Shown here: piece after piece, positions 33,617 to 41,772 of the stretch
Layout: each line of letters begins with the position of its first letter
Numbering within the stretch: position 1 is the stretch's first letter
Assembly (NCBI GenBank): GCA_016213735.1
Contig: JACQZU010000015.1
Span: 1 to 64,000, forward strand
Direction of reading: 5' to 3'
From: Acidobacteriota bacterium
Lineage (GTDB): Bacteria; Acidobacteriota; Holophagae; Holophagales; Holophagaceae
DNA length: 64,000 nucleotides
Notes under the pieces: model-generated
What the model was told of the DNA's origin: nothing
Seen by the model: the letters and a program-made list of their open reading frames with translations, nothing else
The model's database searches: none
Translations under genes and position numbers: made by a program

Positions 33617-33622
33617 TAGCTT
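33617..33622 (+). promoter_or_regulatory. -10-like box TAGCTT (extended TG) of the degenerate regulator gene
   Basis: TGCTAGCTT gives an extended -10 element whose hexamer ends six bases before the ATG at 33629. There is no Shine-Dalgarno, which suggests a leaderless mRNA. Confidence 0.5.
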
Positions 33623-33628
33623 CTCCCC

Positions 33629-34846
33629 ATGCGGCTCCTGCTCGTGGAGGACAAGGACAGCTTCCGGCGGATGCTGGAGAAGGCCATCCCGCCATCCCTG
33701 TGGGAGACCGTGTCCCTGGCCGATCCCCTTGAGGCCCTGACCCACCTCGAACGGGATCCTTTCGATGTCCTACTGACGGACCTCCGCCTCCCGGGAATCT
33801 CCGGCCTCGACCTCCTCCGCAGGGCCCGGCGCATCAGGCCACAGCTCCGCTGTGTCCTGATGAGTGCCTTCGGAGAACCCCGGGACATCGTCGAGGCCAT
33901 CCGCTCGGGGGCCGACGAATTCCTGCCCAAGCCCTTCGACCTCGATCAGCTGTTGGGCATCCTGGAACGCCTCCGGGGCCTCATGGCGGCTCCGCCCCCG
34001 GATCCCAGGGAGGCATGGGTGGCGCAGTCCCCCGCCTCCAAGGAATGGGCCTCCGGGTTGCTTCGGGCCTCCGAACACCGGCTCCCGGTCCTGCTCTGCG
34101 GAGAACCGGGGGTCGGCCGAGCCCGGGGAGCCCGCCGGATCCACACCCTGGGGCAGCCAGGGACTCCCTACCTCGTCCGCCAGGCCTGGGAACTGGACCC
34201 CTGCAGGCTCGAGGAGGACCTCCTCCTGGCCCGGGGAGGAACCCTTTTCCTTCCGGACCTGGATCGGATGGGGGACCCCGATGCCTCCAACCTCATCCGG
34301 GCCATGGATGGCCCGGCGGGTTCGGGGCTCCGGTGGATCGCCTCCAGCCGCCACCCTGCGGGCCTCCAGGGTCCCCTCGGGACCCGCTTCGGAGCGCTCA
34401 GGTTCTACCTACCACCCCTCCGGGACCGGCGGGAAGACATCCTTCCCCTGCTCATGACCTTTCTCCAGGCCCAGGCCAAGGCGGAAGGCCGTCCTCTCCC
34501 CATCCTCGACCGTGCCGCGGAACAGGAGGCCTTGGATCATTCCTGGCCGGGCAACGCGGAAGAACTCGCCGCCTGCGCGGCCGCTTCGCTTCGTGCCACG
34601 GAGGGCCTCCGGATCCGTCGCCTGACCTTTCCTGGGAGCGGAAGTCAGATGGTGCTCCCCTGGCCCGCGGATGGAGACCTCGAGGGCATGCTCAAGTCGG
34701 TGCGGGCCCAGGCGGAGGCGGCACTTCTCCGCCGGGCCCTGGATTCCGCGGGCGGCGACCTGGGCGCCGCGGCCCATGCCTTGGGGCTCACCCTCAGGGT
34801 GCTGGGGCAGAGACTCCGGGAAAACGGCATCGACCTCGAATCCTGA
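33629..34846 (+). CDS. Response regulator with degenerate sigma-54 AAA+ domain
   Basis: A 405-aa NtrC-like protein. The receiver is intact (acidic pair at 7-8, phospho-acceptor Asp51 in LLTDLRLPG, Lys in LPKPFD). The AAA+ domain is clearly homologous (ARGGTLFL, LPPLRDRREDILPLL, HSWPGNAEELA) but decayed: Walker A reads GEPGVGRARGA, losing the lysine; Walker B reads LFLPDLD instead of LFLDEI; and the GAFTGA region is deleted. A Fis-like HTH remains (LLRRALDSAGGDLGAAAHALGL). It should bind DNA and phosphate but not hydrolyse ATP or remodel sigma54. It lies 79 bp after the cytochrome operon, which makes that operon a possible target. Confidence 0.8.
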   Translation: MRLLLVEDKDSFRRMLEKAIPPSLWETVSLADPLEALTHLERDPFDVLLTDLRLPGISGLDLLRRARRIRPQLRCVLMSAFGEPRDIVEAIRSGADEFLPKPFDLDQLLGILERLRGLMAAPPPDPREAWVAQSPASKEWASGLLRASEHRLPVLLCGEPGVGRARGARRIHTLGQPGTPYLVRQAWELDPCRLEEDLLLARGGTLFLPDLDRMGDPDASNLIRAMDGPAGSGLRWIASSRHPAGLQGPLGTRFGALRFYLPPLRDRREDILPLLMTFLQAQAKAEGRPLPILDRAAEQEALDHSWPGNAEELAACAAASLRATEGLRIRRLTFPGSGSQMVLPWPADGDLEGMLKSVRAQAEAALLRRALDSAGGDLGAAAHALGLTLRVLGQRLRENGIDLES

Positions 34847-34871
34847 TGCCCGTCCTCGGACCCGGGTCGGC

Positions 34872-34877
34872 GATACT
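34872..34877 (+). promoter_or_regulatory. -10-like box GATACT of moxR
   Basis: GATACT ends six bases before the ATG at 34884, with no Shine-Dalgarno sequence between them. Confidence 0.4.
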
Positions 34878-34883
34878 TGGTGC

Positions 34884-35852
34884 ATGGACGCCCATCCCAC
34901 CGCGACGGCTGATTCCAGGAATCCCGAATCCCTGCGGACCGCGATCCTTAGAGGTCTTTCGCACCTCCAGGCGGTCCTGGTGGGAAAGGACCTCCAGGTT
35001 CGCCGGGCCATGGCCGCCATGCTGTCCGGCGGGCACCTTCTCATCGAGGACCTTCCAGGGGTGGGGAAGACCACACTGGCGCGCGGCCTGGCCCGCATCC
35101 TGGGCGGACGCTTCCAGCGGGTGCAGGGAACCAACGACTTGCTTCCCTCGGACCTCCTGGGGGTGCACCTATGGGAGGCAGCTTCCCAGTCCTTCCGTTT
35201 CCAGCCCGGGCCGGTCTTCTGCAACGTGCTGTTGCTGGACGAGTTGAACCGGATCGGACCCAAGACCCAGAGCGCCATGCTGGAGGTGATGGTCGAGGGG
35301 CAGGTCACCCTCGACCGGAACACCCATCCCCTCCCCGATCCTTTCTACCTGATCGCCACCCAGAACCCCATGGACCACTCCGGGACCTTTCCCCTTCCCG
35401 AAAGCCAGTTGGATCGCTTCGCGTGCGTGCTCCACCTGGGCTATCCGGAGTCCGCCCCCGAGGCCCGGGTGCTCCGGGGGGAGGCCGGAATGGACAGGCT
35501 CCAGCAGCTCGAACCCACGCTGGACATGGATGGCTGGAGGCTGGCCCGCGCCCAGGTGAGGAAAGTCGGGCTTTCGGAACCCATCCTGGATTATGTGGAG
35601 CGGGTGGCATCGAGAATCCGCACCGAGGGGGCCTTCTGCTCGACCCGGGCCCTCCGGCAATGGATCGGACTCGCCCAGGCCGAGGCTTGGCTGGAGGGGC
35701 GGGCCTTCCTGGTCCCGGACGACCTCCAGGCGACCCTCGGGGACGCCATGGCCCACCGTGGCACGCTCGACGAGCGTCGGCTCAACCGGGGGGAGCGCAG
35801 GGAGCGGCTGGGGCGGGTCCTCGCTGAAATCCCAGTGGGGTGGAAGCCTTGA
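34884..35852 (+). CDS. MoxR-family AAA+ ATPase
   Basis: A 322-aa AAA+ protein of the MoxR group, chaperone-like ATPases that help assemble or activate other complexes, often with VWA-domain partners. It has Walker A DLPGVGKTT, the QGTNDLLPSDLLG block (family QxTxDLLPSDxxG), Walker B LLLDELNRI, IATQNPMDHSGTFPLPESQLDRF and a C-terminal lid with STRALRQWIGLAQAEAWLEG. No VWA or DUF58 partner is adjacent, which is unusual. Its end overlaps the RodZ-like gene. Confidence 0.9.
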   Translation: MDAHPTATADSRNPESLRTAILRGLSHLQAVLVGKDLQVRRAMAAMLSGGHLLIEDLPGVGKTTLARGLARILGGRFQRVQGTNDLLPSDLLGVHLWEAASQSFRFQPGPVFCNVLLLDELNRIGPKTQSAMLEVMVEGQVTLDRNTHPLPDPFYLIATQNPMDHSGTFPLPESQLDRFACVLHLGYPESAPEARVLRGEAGMDRLQQLEPTLDMDGWRLARAQVRKVGLSEPILDYVERVASRIRTEGAFCSTRALRQWIGLAQAEAWLEGRAFLVPDDLQATLGDAMAHRGTLDERRLNRGERRERLGRVLAEIPVGWKP

Positions 35853-36655
35853 TCCGCGGGAAGCTGGGCCCGGCCCTCGAGCAGGCCCGGCTCGACGCGG
35901 GGTTTTCCCGCGCCCAGTTCGCCCGCGAGCTGAACCTCTCCATCACCCTGCTGGAGGCCATCGAGTCCGAATCTTGGACCGAGCTTCCCGCGGGGCTGGA
36001 GCGCCCCCTCACCCGGCAGGTGGCGGCCCGGCTTGGAATCGATCCTTCGGAATTCCCTGACTCCTGGGAGGCAATCCCCGGGGCCGCGGGCTCCGACACC
36101 CCCGACCCCCGGCGGGAATGGATGGAACGCGCCGTCATGGGGCTCCTGTCCGCGGGGTCCGTGGGGCTGCTCCTCTGGTTGGTGATTCCCGGACCCCGCA
36201 TCCGGGCCGGGGCCTCCACCGGTCCGAAAACCCTCCCTTCGCCCGTTCACGCCCCGGTCCCCGCGGCGCCCCCGGACCAGCCCTACCCCGTGATCGGAGA
36301 ACTGATCCCCGAGGCTCCCAGGAACGAGGACGGCATCCTCGTGACCATCCGTGCCCTGGACGCGACCCAGGCGAGTCTGGAATCGGAGGCGGGAAGGAAT
36401 GCCCGGGTGGTCCAGGTTTCCGAACCCTGGCGGTTCCGGGTCAAGGGCCCCTTCGTCATCACCCTGGAGAATGCGGGGGTGGTCAAGCTCGAGGTCGGGG
36501 GTCGGCTCATCCCCCATGGCCAGAGCGTGGGCGAAGCCTGGACCGGGCGCTTCGGTCCCGAAGGCCAGTGGATTCCCCGAGGAGCTCCCGAAGTTCCCGC
36601 CAAGGCCTCCGCGCCGGAAACCGATCCCGTTGGGGAGGAGGGGGGCCGTCCCTGA
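35840..36655 (+). CDS. RodZ-like helix-turn-helix membrane protein
   Basis: A 271-aa bitopic protein. N-terminal HTH_25 domain (LEQARLDAGFSRAQFARELNLSI, then ITLLEAIESESWTELP), one transmembrane helix (about 99-115, MGLLSAGSVGLLLWLVI), a Pro-rich periplasmic stretch and a C-terminal DUF4115-type beta domain (ILVTIRALDATQASLE ... GPFVITLENAGVVKLEVGG). This is the RodZ layout, a cytoskeletal adaptor for MreB. No mreB is in the window. GTG 35840 and TTG 35849 are both possible starts; both overlap moxR. Confidence 0.75.
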   Translation: MEALIRGKLGPALEQARLDAGFSRAQFARELNLSITLLEAIESESWTELPAGLERPLTRQVAARLGIDPSEFPDSWEAIPGAAGSDTPDPRREWMERAVMGLLSAGSVGLLLWLVIPGPRIRAGASTGPKTLPSPVHAPVPAAPPDQPYPVIGELIPEAPRNEDGILVTIRALDATQASLESEAGRNARVVQVSEPWRFRVKGPFVITLENAGVVKLEVGGRLIPHGQSVGEAWTGRFGPEGQWIPRGAPEVPAKASAPETDPVGEEGGRP

Positions 36656-36674
36656 TACCTTAGGGGGACCTGCC

Positions 36675-37766
36675 ATGCATCCCCTCGTCGAGAAATTCCT
36701 CCAGGGCGATCTGCCCGAGCCGATGGCCAATGCCTTGGTGGGAGGGAGCCTTCCCGTTCCCTCCATCGACCTGCTCCAGGCCCTCGCCTACGCCGTTTTC
36801 CGCGAAACGCCCTTCGCCCCGAGGGCCGCCGAGACCCTCGAGAGCATGCCTGAGGGGGTTCTCCAAGGAGCCATCGCTGGGCCCGTGAACCCCCCGGACC
36901 CGCTGGGGCTCATCTGCCGGTACCGGAAGGAGCCCGCCCTGCTTGAGCAGGCGATGCTCCACGAGGATTTCACCTCCGCGTGGATGGAACGGGTGGTGCC
37001 CCATCTCCCTGGAAGCGTGCTGGACCTTCCCCTGAACAACCAGGTGATGTGGATCGAGCGCCCCATCATCCTCGATCACCTCGAGGAGCACCCGGAAGGG
37101 GATTACAACCTCAAGCGCAAGATCCAGGAATTCCGCCGCGATGTGCTCCGGCTCATTGCCCCCGAGATCGCGAAGGAGCGCCTGGAACTCATCGACGAGG
37201 TGGAGGCCGGGCGCCTGGACAAGGCCTGGGCCGAGCTTCCCTTGCCCCAGGAGGCATCGGACGAGGAGTCCCTCACGGACCACCAGGCCCGGGAACGGGC
37301 GGAGAAGCTCCTGAGATCCATCAAGGAGGAGGGGGGCGAGGAACCCACCCTCACCCTCACCCAGCGGGTCATGAAATTGAAGACCAACCAGAAGATCATC
37401 CTGGCCATCAAGGGGGGGAAGGAGGAGCGGACCCTGCTCATCCGCGAGTCCAATCGCCTCATCCAGGTGGCGGTGGTCCGCAATGGCCGCATCACTGAAG
37501 GCGAGATCACCTACATCGCACAGATGCGTACCGTCACGGACGAGGTCCTTCGAATCATCAGCATGAACAGGGAATGGATGAAGAAGTACCCCATCGTGAA
37601 GAACCTCGTCATGAACCCGCGAACCCCCCTTCCGCTGGCCATGAACAATCTCCGCCGCATCCGGGAGTTCGACCTGAAGCTCATGGCCAAAGACCGCAAC
37701 GTGTCCGAGGCCCTCCGCCGGGAGGCCAAGCGGCTGGCCGAGCCCAGGGGAGGAACTCCGCAGTAG
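36675..37766 (+). CDS. Conserved hypothetical protein
   Basis: A 363-aa soluble protein without signal peptide or membrane segment; I do not recognise a named family. The N-terminal part (1-110) is helical and hydrophobic with IDLLQALAYAVF and AAETLESMPEGVLQGAI, reminiscent of HEAT-like packing. The middle is highly charged (about 150-215). The C-terminal 150 residues are the best-conserved-looking part: RVMKLKTNQKIILAIKGGKE, LIRESNRLIQVAVVRNGRI, ITYIAQMRTVTDEVLRII and MNNLRRIREFDLKLMAKD. It follows the RodZ-like gene by 19 bp with AGGGGG before the ATG, so it may belong to the same transcript. A strong hairpin follows. Confidence 0.7.
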   Translation: MHPLVEKFLQGDLPEPMANALVGGSLPVPSIDLLQALAYAVFRETPFAPRAAETLESMPEGVLQGAIAGPVNPPDPLGLICRYRKEPALLEQAMLHEDFTSAWMERVVPHLPGSVLDLPLNNQVMWIERPIILDHLEEHPEGDYNLKRKIQEFRRDVLRLIAPEIAKERLELIDEVEAGRLDKAWAELPLPQEASDEESLTDHQARERAEKLLRSIKEEGGEEPTLTLTQRVMKLKTNQKIILAIKGGKEERTLLIRESNRLIQVAVVRNGRITEGEITYIAQMRTVTDEVLRIISMNREWMKKYPIVKNLVMNPRTPLPLAMNNLRRIREFDLKLMAKDRNVSEALRREAKRLAEPRGGTPQ

Positions 37767-37811
37767 CCCCACCCCCGCCCGGTCCATTCCTGCCGACCGT
37801 TGACTTCAATT

Positions 37812-37840
37812 CCCGAAGGCCCCCACCGGGGGCCTTCGGG
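37812..37840. terminator. 13-bp GC-rich hairpin followed by TTT
   Basis: CCCGAAGGCCCCC pairs perfectly with GGGGGCCTTCGGG across a 3-nt loop, 45 bp after the hypothetical gene; TTT follows on the plus strand. It resembles the hairpin beyond tRNA-Gly (38002-38033) and both are followed by TTTGGAGCGG. Confidence 0.75.
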
Positions 37841-37990
37841 TTTGGAGCGGTGACGGGGTTTCCCTCCGGCCCTGCGGGCCTCCGGGCCGCGCGGCTGGCA
37901 GCGCCCGCGCCTCATCCCCTCCGGCAGTCCACAGGACTGCCTCCAGGGGGCGCTATCGGCGCGCCATCCGCGATTCAATCCCCACCGCCC
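37841..37990. other. Structured non-coding element beside tRNA-Gly
   Basis: About 150 bp with no convincing gene. Its ends are complementary (GCGGTG 37847-37852 with CACCGC 37983-37988). Inside is a long imperfect hairpin (37906-37963) built on the perfect 8-bp stem GGCAGTCC/GGACTGCC (37923-37941), extended by CCCCT/AGGGG and CGCGCC/GGCGCG, plus a smaller GGCCC/GGGCC hairpin. It could be a structured RNA or an intergenic repeat element. Confidence 0.45.
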
Positions 37991-38001
37991 TCCGTCTCAA
38001 T

Positions 38002-38033
38002 ATCCAACGGCCCCCGTTCGGGGGCCGTTGGAT
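38002..38033 (-). terminator. 14-bp hairpin downstream of tRNA-Gly
   Basis: ATCCAACGGCCCCC pairs perfectly with GGGGGCCGTTGGAT around the loop GTTC. It begins two bases beyond the encoded CCA end of the minus-strand tRNA and probably ends or defines that transcript. Confidence 0.7.
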
Positions 38034-38034
38034 T

Positions 38035-38109
38035 TGGAGCGGGCGATGGGGATTGAACCCACGACATCAAGCTTGGGAAGCTTGCGTTCTACCACTGAAC
38101 TACGCCCGC
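38035..38109 (-). tRNA. tRNA-Gly (anticodon CCC)
   Basis: Read on the minus strand the gene folds as a full cloverleaf. The 7-bp acceptor GCGGGCG/CGCCCGC is followed by discriminator U and an encoded CCA (38035-38037). The anticodon stem CAAGC/GCTTG encloses TTCCCAA, giving anticodon CCC (38075-38077) for GGG codons. The T arm carries GGTTCAATCCC. Confidence 0.93.
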
Positions 38110-38119
38110 AGCGGCCTCT

Positions 38120-39193
38120 TCATGCTAATGGGTCGGGGGCCCCGGGGGAAGGCCCGGGGGGGGGCAGGGCCTCCAGCCTCCCGACGACCCAATCGAACAG
38201 CGGCTCGATTCCGACGGGGGCCTGCTCTGCGACGAAGAGGGGCAGGCTCAGGAGGGCCAAATGCCTTCCATCGAGTTTCACGGCGTCCTTCTCGGTGCAA
38301 ACCAGGCCCACGGCACCCGCCCGGGTGGCTTCCAGTTCCATCAGCAAGAGTTCCCTCGGAGTGATCCTGTGGTGGTCGGGGAACGATTTTGTCTCCACCC
38401 AGCGGACCCCCGCCACGAGGAGGTCCGCGAAGAAGGCTTCGGGGTGGCCCAGGGCCCCGAAGGCCAGGTAGGGTCCCTGGATCCCGGAGGGCAGGGCAAA
38501 GATCTGCCCTTGCGGCCAAGCTCGGAGCCGCTGGATCCGGAAATCCACGAAGAACACGGGGCCCCCGGATCCGTGGCGCTCCCACCAGGCGAGGATCTCC
38601 TCCCGGGGGGACCTCGAGGCCCGGGTGACCACCAGGGCATGGGCCCGGCGGGCGGAATCCATGGGCTCCCGGAGTGGGCCAAGCGGAAGGCAGTGGCCGT
38701 TGCCCCAGCGCCGAACCCCGTCGAGCAGAAGGAGGTCCAGGTCCCGGTGGAGCGCACGGTGCTGGAAACCGTCGTCCAGAATCAGGCACCGCGGAGGGAA
38801 GGGAGCCTCCAGGGCGAGGAGGCCGGCCTCTAGCCTCCGGCGGCCCACCACCACCCTGCGGTTTCCCAGCTTGGAAGCGAGGAGGACCGGTTCATCACCC
38901 GCCAGGGCGGGGTCCGAGGAGGCCAGGACCTCCATGGGGTCTTCCTTTCGGCGGCCTCCATAACCCCTGCTGAGGACCTGGTTGCTCCAGCCCTGGGCCT
39001 GAAGGTGCTCCGCCAGGGCGAGGGTCAAGGGGGTCTTTCCGGTGCCTCCCGAGCTCAGGTTGCCGATGGAAAGGACCGGCACGGGGAGCCGAGCGCACCT
39101 GGAGGGGTCCCGGTCGAAGGCGCGGTTCCGGAGCCTCACCACCCCGGCGTAGAGGGGGGTCAAGGGGGCGAGGAAGATCCGGAGGAGGTCCAT
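38120..39193 (-). CDS. lpxK: Tetraacyldisaccharide 4'-kinase LpxK
   Basis: Phosphorylates the 4' position of the lipid A precursor at the inner membrane, which shows that the organism makes lipopolysaccharide. The 357-aa protein has an N-terminal membrane-associated helix (LLRIFLAPLTPLYAGVV), the P-loop SIGNLSSGGTGKTPL, VLSRGYGGR, DEPVLLA, the ILDDGFQHRALHRDLD catalytic block and CTEKDAVKL. Length is slightly above E. coli LpxK. It stands alone and ends 10 bp from tRNA-Gly. Confidence 0.95.
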   Translation of the reverse strand: MDLLRIFLAPLTPLYAGVVRLRNRAFDRDPSRCARLPVPVLSIGNLSSGGTGKTPLTLALAEHLQAQGWSNQVLSRGYGGRRKEDPMEVLASSDPALAGDEPVLLASKLGNRRVVVGRRRLEAGLLALEAPFPPRCLILDDGFQHRALHRDLDLLLLDGVRRWGNGHCLPLGPLREPMDSARRAHALVVTRASRSPREEILAWWERHGSGGPVFFVDFRIQRLRAWPQGQIFALPSGIQGPYLAFGALGHPEAFFADLLVAGVRWVETKSFPDHHRITPRELLLMELEATRAGAVGLVCTEKDAVKLDGRHLALLSLPLFVAEQAPVGIEPLFDWVVGRLEALPPPGPSPGAPDPLA

Positions 39194-39314
39194 GGGAGGC
39201 GACAGGGCCCATTCTCGCCCGTGGGAACGGCCATTGTTCCTGGGTGGAGAAAAAAACCTGGTGGCCCGGAATAGGGTTCGCGCTACATTTTGTTAACTCA
39301 CCCCGGAGGGTACA

Positions 39315-39770
39315 GTGCTTCCGTTATCGCAAACCGCTGGATATGCCGTCCTTGCCCTGAGCTGCCTGAAGGATCCGGGCGGAGACCCCACCCTGGTCCA
39401 GGATGTGGCCGACCGCACGGGGATCCCCAAGCCCTACCTGTCCAAGTTGATGAATATTCTTGGACGGAAAGGGATTGTGAAGACCAAGCGGGGAAACCAG
39501 GGTGGCGTGGTCCTCTCCAGGAGCGCGGGGGAGATCTCCCTGGACCAGATCCAGGAGCTGGTGGAAGGAACGGGGTGGAGGGAAGAGTGTGTGCTGGGCT
39601 TGAGTCACTGTTCTGACGAGCGCGCCTGCCCCGCCCATGAATTCTGGAAGGGCGAGCGGGAGCGGATCTTTGAGGTCCTCAGGGGCATTACCCTCGCGGA
39701 GGTGGCGGCCTTCGAGCAGAGCACCCGCAGCGAGCGTCTGAAGGACGCCCTGAAGAAGAAGGGCGTTTAG
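39315..39770 (+). CDS. Rrf2-family transcriptional regulator with cysteine cluster
   Basis: A 151-aa winged-helix regulator of the IscR/NsrR/RsrR group. The N terminus is typical (QTAGYAVLALSCL), followed by the recognition helix region TGIPKPYLSKLMNILGRKG and the wing KRGNQGGVVLS. Three cysteines sit in ECVLGLSHCSDERACPAH (about 92, 99, 105), where the family binds an Fe-S cluster, so sensing of redox state, NO or Fe-S status is likely. GTG start with GGAGGG at good spacing; TACATT 25 nt upstream is a candidate -10. No isc/suf genes follow. Confidence 0.88.
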   Translation: MLPLSQTAGYAVLALSCLKDPGGDPTLVQDVADRTGIPKPYLSKLMNILGRKGIVKTKRGNQGGVVLSRSAGEISLDQIQELVEGTGWREECVLGLSHCSDERACPAHEFWKGERERIFEVLRGITLAEVAAFEQSTRSERLKDALKKKGV

Positions 39771-39877
39771 GTTCGGAACCACCAACCGGGACATGCCTCG
39801 ACCGGGCCTGGCTGGGCCGGCCCCCTCATCCTTTCCCTGCCCAGGCGGGCGGGGTATCGTAATCCCATAGGCCGCGC

Positions 39878-40612
39878 ATGGGCGAACCTTCTAGCTTCAT
39901 CGACCAGAGCAAGCTTCGCTTCCGCGAGGGGGAACTGGTCTACAAGAAGGGCGAAATGGCCCAGCAGATGTATGTCATTCTCGCGGGCAAGGTGCGCCTC
40001 TACAACGGGGAGGAGGCGAGCGGGGACTGGAGCGAGGAGCTCTCCAAGGGTGATTTCTTCGGGGAGGGCAGCCTGCTGGAGGCCATCGCGCGCGCGCATA
40101 CCGCCGTCGCCCTGGAGGACAGCGAACTCATCGCCATCACCCGCGGGACCTTTCTGCGCATGATCAGGCAGAACCCTGAGGTGAGCATCAAGATGATGCA
40201 GCGCCTCGCCCAGAGGAACCGCGAGATCTCCGCCAAGGTCGAGAACCAGGAGACGCAGAAAACCGCCAGCCAGAAGGTCAAGCCGCCTCAGCAGAACGCT
40301 CTTCTCGTGTCCGTGGTCTCGGGCCGCAAGTTCCCCATCATGAGCCACGGTGCGCTCATCGGGCGCTTCGACCCCAACACGGGCATCCACCCTGACATCG
40401 ACCTCACCGAAGAGGACAGCCAGCTCAGCGTGAGCCGGCGCCACGCCCGCATCCTGTGCGAACACGGCCGGTACTTCCTCGTGGAAGAGCACGGAGTGAC
40501 CAACGGCACCTACATCAAGGGCGAGCGCCTCCAGGCCGGGGACGCCCGCGAACTCAAGCCTGGCGACCGGGTGGGTTTCGGGATGGTGGTGCTCTTCTTC
40601 GAGAAGACCTGA
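39878..40612 (+). CDS. Cyclic nucleotide-binding domain - FHA domain protein
   Basis: A 244-aa cytoplasmic protein that joins two signalling modules. Residues 10-125 are a cNMP-binding fold (GELVYKKGEMAQQMYVILAGK, GDFFGEGSLLE, RAHTAVALEDSELIAI); the phosphate-binding cassette lacks the canonical RxA arginine pattern next to the Glu, so ligand identity is open. A linker (about 130-150) leads to a C-terminal FHA domain (ALIGRFDPNTG, SVSRRHARIL, VTNGTYIKGERL) with the phosphothreonine-binding GR, SxxH and NG residues. No HTH is present. TATCGT lies about 25 bp upstream as a possible -10. Confidence 0.85.
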   Translation: MGEPSSFIDQSKLRFREGELVYKKGEMAQQMYVILAGKVRLYNGEEASGDWSEELSKGDFFGEGSLLEAIARAHTAVALEDSELIAITRGTFLRMIRQNPEVSIKMMQRLAQRNREISAKVENQETQKTASQKVKPPQQNALLVSVVSGRKFPIMSHGALIGRFDPNTGIHPDIDLTEEDSQLSVSRRHARILCEHGRYFLVEEHGVTNGTYIKGERLQAGDARELKPGDRVGFGMVVLFFEKT

Positions 40613-40616
40613 GGCC

Positions 40617-40844
40617 GTGTCCTCCCTCCGTGTCGAGGTCTGGCTCGATGAGCACGGGACCCGGTGGGAATTGGTCCAGCTTGGCCTCGACGAGGTCGGA
40701 GGGGGCTGCCTCGTCCGTGAGGGTCCCTCGCATGCGCAGATTCTGGACGGAGACCTTCGAGAGGGCTTCCATGTGGTCGCCAGGTTCGGAGACCTTGAAG
40801 GCGCGAGAAGCTTCCTCCAGGCCGAGGGATTCCACCCGGCGTAG
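40617..40844 (+). CDS. Small hypothetical protein
   Basis: A 75-aa frame starting with GTG 5 bp after the cNMP-FHA gene and ending 24 bp before the next gene. Third codon positions are mostly G/C, as in its neighbours. The sequence (VEVWLDEHGTRWELVQLGLD ... GFHVVARFGDLEGARSFLQ) looks like one small alpha/beta domain. No family recognised. It may be a real co-transcribed gene. Confidence 0.5.
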   Translation: MSSLRVEVWLDEHGTRWELVQLGLDEVGGGCLVREGPSHAQILDGDLREGFHVVARFGDLEGARSFLQAEGFHPA

Positions 40845-40867
40845 AATCCACTGGCGGGAGACGGCCG

Positions 40868-41716
40868 ATGAGCAGCTTCGAACTCGCCAGGCAAGCGTCG
40901 GAGCATCTCCGGGCCCATCGCGACCTGGAAGGCGGGGCTTTCGGCACCTTGCTGGCCCTGCTGGGGGCCCTGTGGGCCACCGCCGCCTTCCCCGCGGCCA
41001 CGGGATTCACATGGATCCTGGGGCAGGCCGCCTGGCTCCTCCTCGTCCCCTGGGTGCTCCGGCGAATCCTCCCTGTGGGGCGCCCCTGGCTCTTCCGCCT
41101 GGGAATGGCCGCCTTTCCGGCGAATGCCCTCCTCCTCGGGCTCTGGGCCTTCCTGGAGAGCGCCAAGATCCCCCCCTTCGAGGTGGAGGAGCTTCCCGCA
41201 CTCCGATGGCTCTTCCCGATCCTCTCCCTGCTCCTTCCTTGCGTCTACCTGGTGCTCCAATTCCCGGAATGGAGACGCAAGGCCCTCGCCGCCGGTGCCT
41301 GCCTCCGGGCCCTCCGCAGCCGCCCGGATCCACGGATCCTGGGCGAGTTGTCGGGACTGTCCGCCGCCGCACTCTCCGGAAGTCCCGACCGGGTGGCGCC
41401 CTGGGCGGCCTTTCGGTCGGTTCCGGCCCGGCCCGGGAACTGGCGGCGCTTCCTTCGCCTGGACACGGAGCGCCACGGAGAATGGCGGGTGGCCTTTTCA
41501 GACGGCTTCGCCCTCGTGATGTTCCACGACGGTAGCCGAATGGAGGCAGTGCCCAGGGGCGGACTCCGGGTGGCGGCTGAGGACCTGCCCACAGGGGAGA
41601 AACCTGGACTATGCCTCGCCCGTTGGAACTCCCACCTCCACGAGGGACGGATCACGGCCGCGAACCTCGAAAAAATTCAGGCCTGGAACCATCCCACCGT
41701 CCCCGGCAAGGGGTAG
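40868..41716 (+). CDS. Hypothetical integral membrane protein
   Basis: A 282-aa protein. The first 140 residues contain about four hydrophobic helices (GTLLALLGALWATAAF, ILGQAAWLLLVPWVL, MAAFPANALLLGLWAF, WLFPILSLLLPCVYLVL). A cytoplasmic C-terminal part of about 140 residues follows, with LGELSGLSAAALSGSPDRV and a beta-rich end (GEWRVAFSDGFALVMFHDGSRMEAVP). No family recognised. It appears to be the last gene of the cNMP-FHA operon and runs toward etfA. Confidence 0.6.
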   Translation: MSSFELARQASEHLRAHRDLEGGAFGTLLALLGALWATAAFPAATGFTWILGQAAWLLLVPWVLRRILPVGRPWLFRLGMAAFPANALLLGLWAFLESAKIPPFEVEELPALRWLFPILSLLLPCVYLVLQFPEWRRKALAAGACLRALRSRPDPRILGELSGLSAAALSGSPDRVAPWAAFRSVPARPGNWRRFLRLDTERHGEWRVAFSDGFALVMFHDGSRMEAVPRGGLRVAAEDLPTGEKPGLCLARWNSHLHEGRITAANLEKIQAWNHPTVPGKG

Positions 41717-41772
41717 CGATTCAGGTGGACCAGAGAGGGCGGGGCGCGTGCGGGGCAGGGGACCGTGGGAGG

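Noticed and set aside
37841-37990. A tRNA-Sec or a second intact tRNA gene
   Set aside because: The ends pair, and ATTCAATCCCC resembles a T-arm, but no proper T stem, anticodon arm or 8-bp acceptor can be drawn.
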